In this document: positions 6,177-6,917 of the stretch, one piece after another
Layout: each line of letters begins with the position of its first letter
How positions within the stretch are numbered: the first letter of the stretch is position 1
Assembly: GCA_017629925.1 (NCBI GenBank)
Contig: JAGBWH010000243.1
Coordinates: 1-6,917, forward strand
Source of the DNA: Clostridia bacterium
GTDB taxonomy: Bacteria > Bacillota > Clostridia > Oscillospirales > CAG-272
Direction: 5' to 3'
Length of the DNA: 6,917 nt
Translations under genes and position numbers: made by a program
Notes under the pieces: model-generated
What the model saw: the letters and a program-made list of their open reading frames with translations, nothing else
Told to the model about the DNA's origin: nothing
Database searches by the model: none

Positions 6177-6692
6177 TTATCTTCTGCCAAAAAGACGAGA
6201 CAAAAAGCCCTTCTTTTCTTCTTTTTGAGAAGGCGGAGCAAGTGTCTCTTTCGCAGGTTCTTCCCTTGCCACTTCAGGCGAAGGGGTGGGTAATTCTTCT
6301 GCTTCTTTTGGGGGTTTTACTGCATTATCTTCTATTTCGACAATTTCTTCTGCATGAGCTGTGGGCAATTCAGGCTCTGCTTCTACGACAGGTGCAGCAT
6401 CTTCCACGGGTGTCTCGGTGACAGGTGCGACCTCTTCTGTCACTTTCACTTCTCGTGCTTTACGCTGGCGCATACGGAATGGAGTTTCTACTTCATAGTT
6501 TGGATCAAGCAGATTGTCAATGCTAATGCCAAACAGTTCTTTGAGTGCCACAAGTTTCATCGCTTCGGGGTAGGATTGACCACATTCCCATTTATAGACG
6601 GCTTGTCTGGAAACCCCAATCGCTTGTGCCAAATCGTCTTGTGTCATGTGATGAGTTTTTCTGAGTCTCATCAATTTTTCACAAAATTCCAT
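6177..6692 (-). CDS. XRE-family HTH protein with acidic linker and MinD-like amphipathic C-terminus
   Basis: Residues 4-62 form a Cro/CI-type helix-turn-helix domain (LRKTHHMTQDDLAQAIGVS, then RQAVYKWECGQSYPE as the recognition region, and LKELFGISIDNLL), so it should bind DNA as a dimer and act as a regulator. A basic patch (RMRQRKAR, 73-80) leads into a Glu/Pro/Val-rich stretch without obvious fold (about 85-155). The last twelve residues, KKGFLSRLFGRR (160-171), form a short amphipathic helix with Phe/Leu on one face and Lys/Arg on the other. They closely resemble the membrane-targeting tail of MinD. Total length is 171 residues. The start has GGAAAGG about 8 nt upstream. The 96-nt gap to the next leftward gene has no hairpin followed by a T-run, so read-through into the small membrane protein and rnj is possible. 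Target genes are unknown. Confidence 0.85.
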   Translation of the reverse strand: MEFCEKLMRLRKTHHMTQDDLAQAIGVSRQAVYKWECGQSYPEAMKLVALKELFGISIDNLLDPNYEVETPFRMRQRKAREVKVTEEVAPVTETPVEDAAPVVEAEPELPTAHAEEIVEIEDNAVKPPKEAEELPTPSPEVAREEPAKETLAPPSQKEEKKGFLSRLFGRR

Positions 6693-6705
6693 GTTATATA
6701 CCTTT

Positions 6706-6713
6706 CCGATCGG
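6706..6713. promoter_or_regulatory. Perfect 8-bp palindrome beside the XRE gene's ribosome binding site
   Basis: CCGATCGG is a perfect palindrome directly upstream of the AAAGG box of the HTH gene. Short dyads next to the gene's own start are common operators for this regulator class, so autoregulation is possible. An 8-bp palindrome can occur by chance and no promoter elements could be placed with confidence. Confidence 0.25.
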
Positions 6714-6734
6714 GTAACTTCTTGTGTTTTGGTT

Positions 6735-6762
6735 GGGCGAAGGTCGGTCACTTCGCCCTTTT
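6735..6762. terminator. Strong hairpin between the two rightmost leftward genes
   Basis: GGGCGAAG (6735-6742) pairs perfectly with CTTCGCCC (6751-6758) around an 8-nt loop. On the plus strand TTTT follows, but no plus-strand gene precedes it. On the minus strand, where the genes run, no T-run follows. It may be a poorly tailed terminator for the partial gene on the right, a leader hairpin of the HTH gene, or an operator. Position (between stop and start of tandem genes) favours a boundary role. Confidence 0.4.
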
Positions 6763-6791
6763 AGTCCGCTGTTTTGTGTACTGTTTTGCCA

Positions 6792-6917
6792 TCAAAAACG
6801 AATACAAGTCAGGCTGTCAAGTAGCCAAACACCGCCTTCGTATTTCATGGTCACTTCAATGACTTTGCTTTTGTCGTCTCCGTCCTTTTGGGCGAGGATA
6901 GTCAAAGTTGCCACATC
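6792..6917 (-). CDS. C-terminal fragment of an unrecognised protein (start outside window)
   Basis: The minus strand is open from the window edge to a TGA at 6792-6794, giving 41 residues. The text reads like real protein: VATLTILAQKDG, then KSKVIEVTMKYEGGVWLLDSLTCIRF, an alternating beta-strand pattern with a turn (YEGGVW) that resembles the last two strands of NTF2-like or small secreted-lipoprotein domains, where a GxWxxD motif is frequent. That resemblance is inference only. Its stop lies about 100 nt upstream of the HTH gene, with a hairpin between them. It has no start codon in view, so automated ORF calls would miss it. Confidence 0.7.
   Translation of the reverse strand, partial: DVATLTILAQKDGDDKSKVIEVTMKYEGGVWLLDSLTCIRF

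Overview
The window looks like a chromosomal segment of a low-to-mid GC Gram-positive bacterium, most likely an anaerobic, gut-type Clostridia member. The reasons are the Rex / DnaD / DnaI-type primosome genes, an RNase J, AGGAGG-like ribosome binding sites, and a BspA-type leucine-rich-repeat lipoprotein. The exact lineage cannot be fixed from the sequence alone.

Layout. Four genes run rightward: the 3' part of rex (NAD(H)-sensing repressor), a DnaD/DnaB-family primosome protein overlapping it by 4 nt, a DnaI/DnaC-like AAA+ helicase loader, and a secreted lipoprotein carrying eleven in-register 23-residue LRR_5 repeats. At least four genes run leftward from the right edge: the last 41 codons of an unrecognised protein (entering from the window edge), an XRE-family HTH protein with a long acidic linker and a MinD-like amphipathic C-terminus, a 91-residue tail-anchored membrane protein, and RNase J with a basic disordered N-terminal extension. 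The small membrane protein and RNase J are separated by 12 nt, so they are almost certainly co-expressed.

The two gene blocks converge on about 360 bp (3543-3920) that codes for no protein of its own apart from the lipoprotein's last codons. It is packed with short perfect hairpins separated by a constant 7-nt linker (ATGAATT on the left, its complement AATTCAT on the right). It is bounded by 18-bp inverted repeats (17/18 match) and contains an intrinsic terminator whose U-tract faces the leftward operon. The element supplies the last five codons and stop codon of the lipoprotein gene and abuts the rnj stop codon. This MITE-like hairpin array is the most unusual structure in the window.

Functionally, the left block joins redox sensing to replication-initiation/restart genes. 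The right block joins RNA decay (RNase J) to two proteins that appear membrane-associated: one by a transmembrane tail, one by a predicted amphipathic helix. This raises the possibility of a membrane-tethered regulator and a membrane-recruited RNase J. That link is inference from sequence features and gene order.
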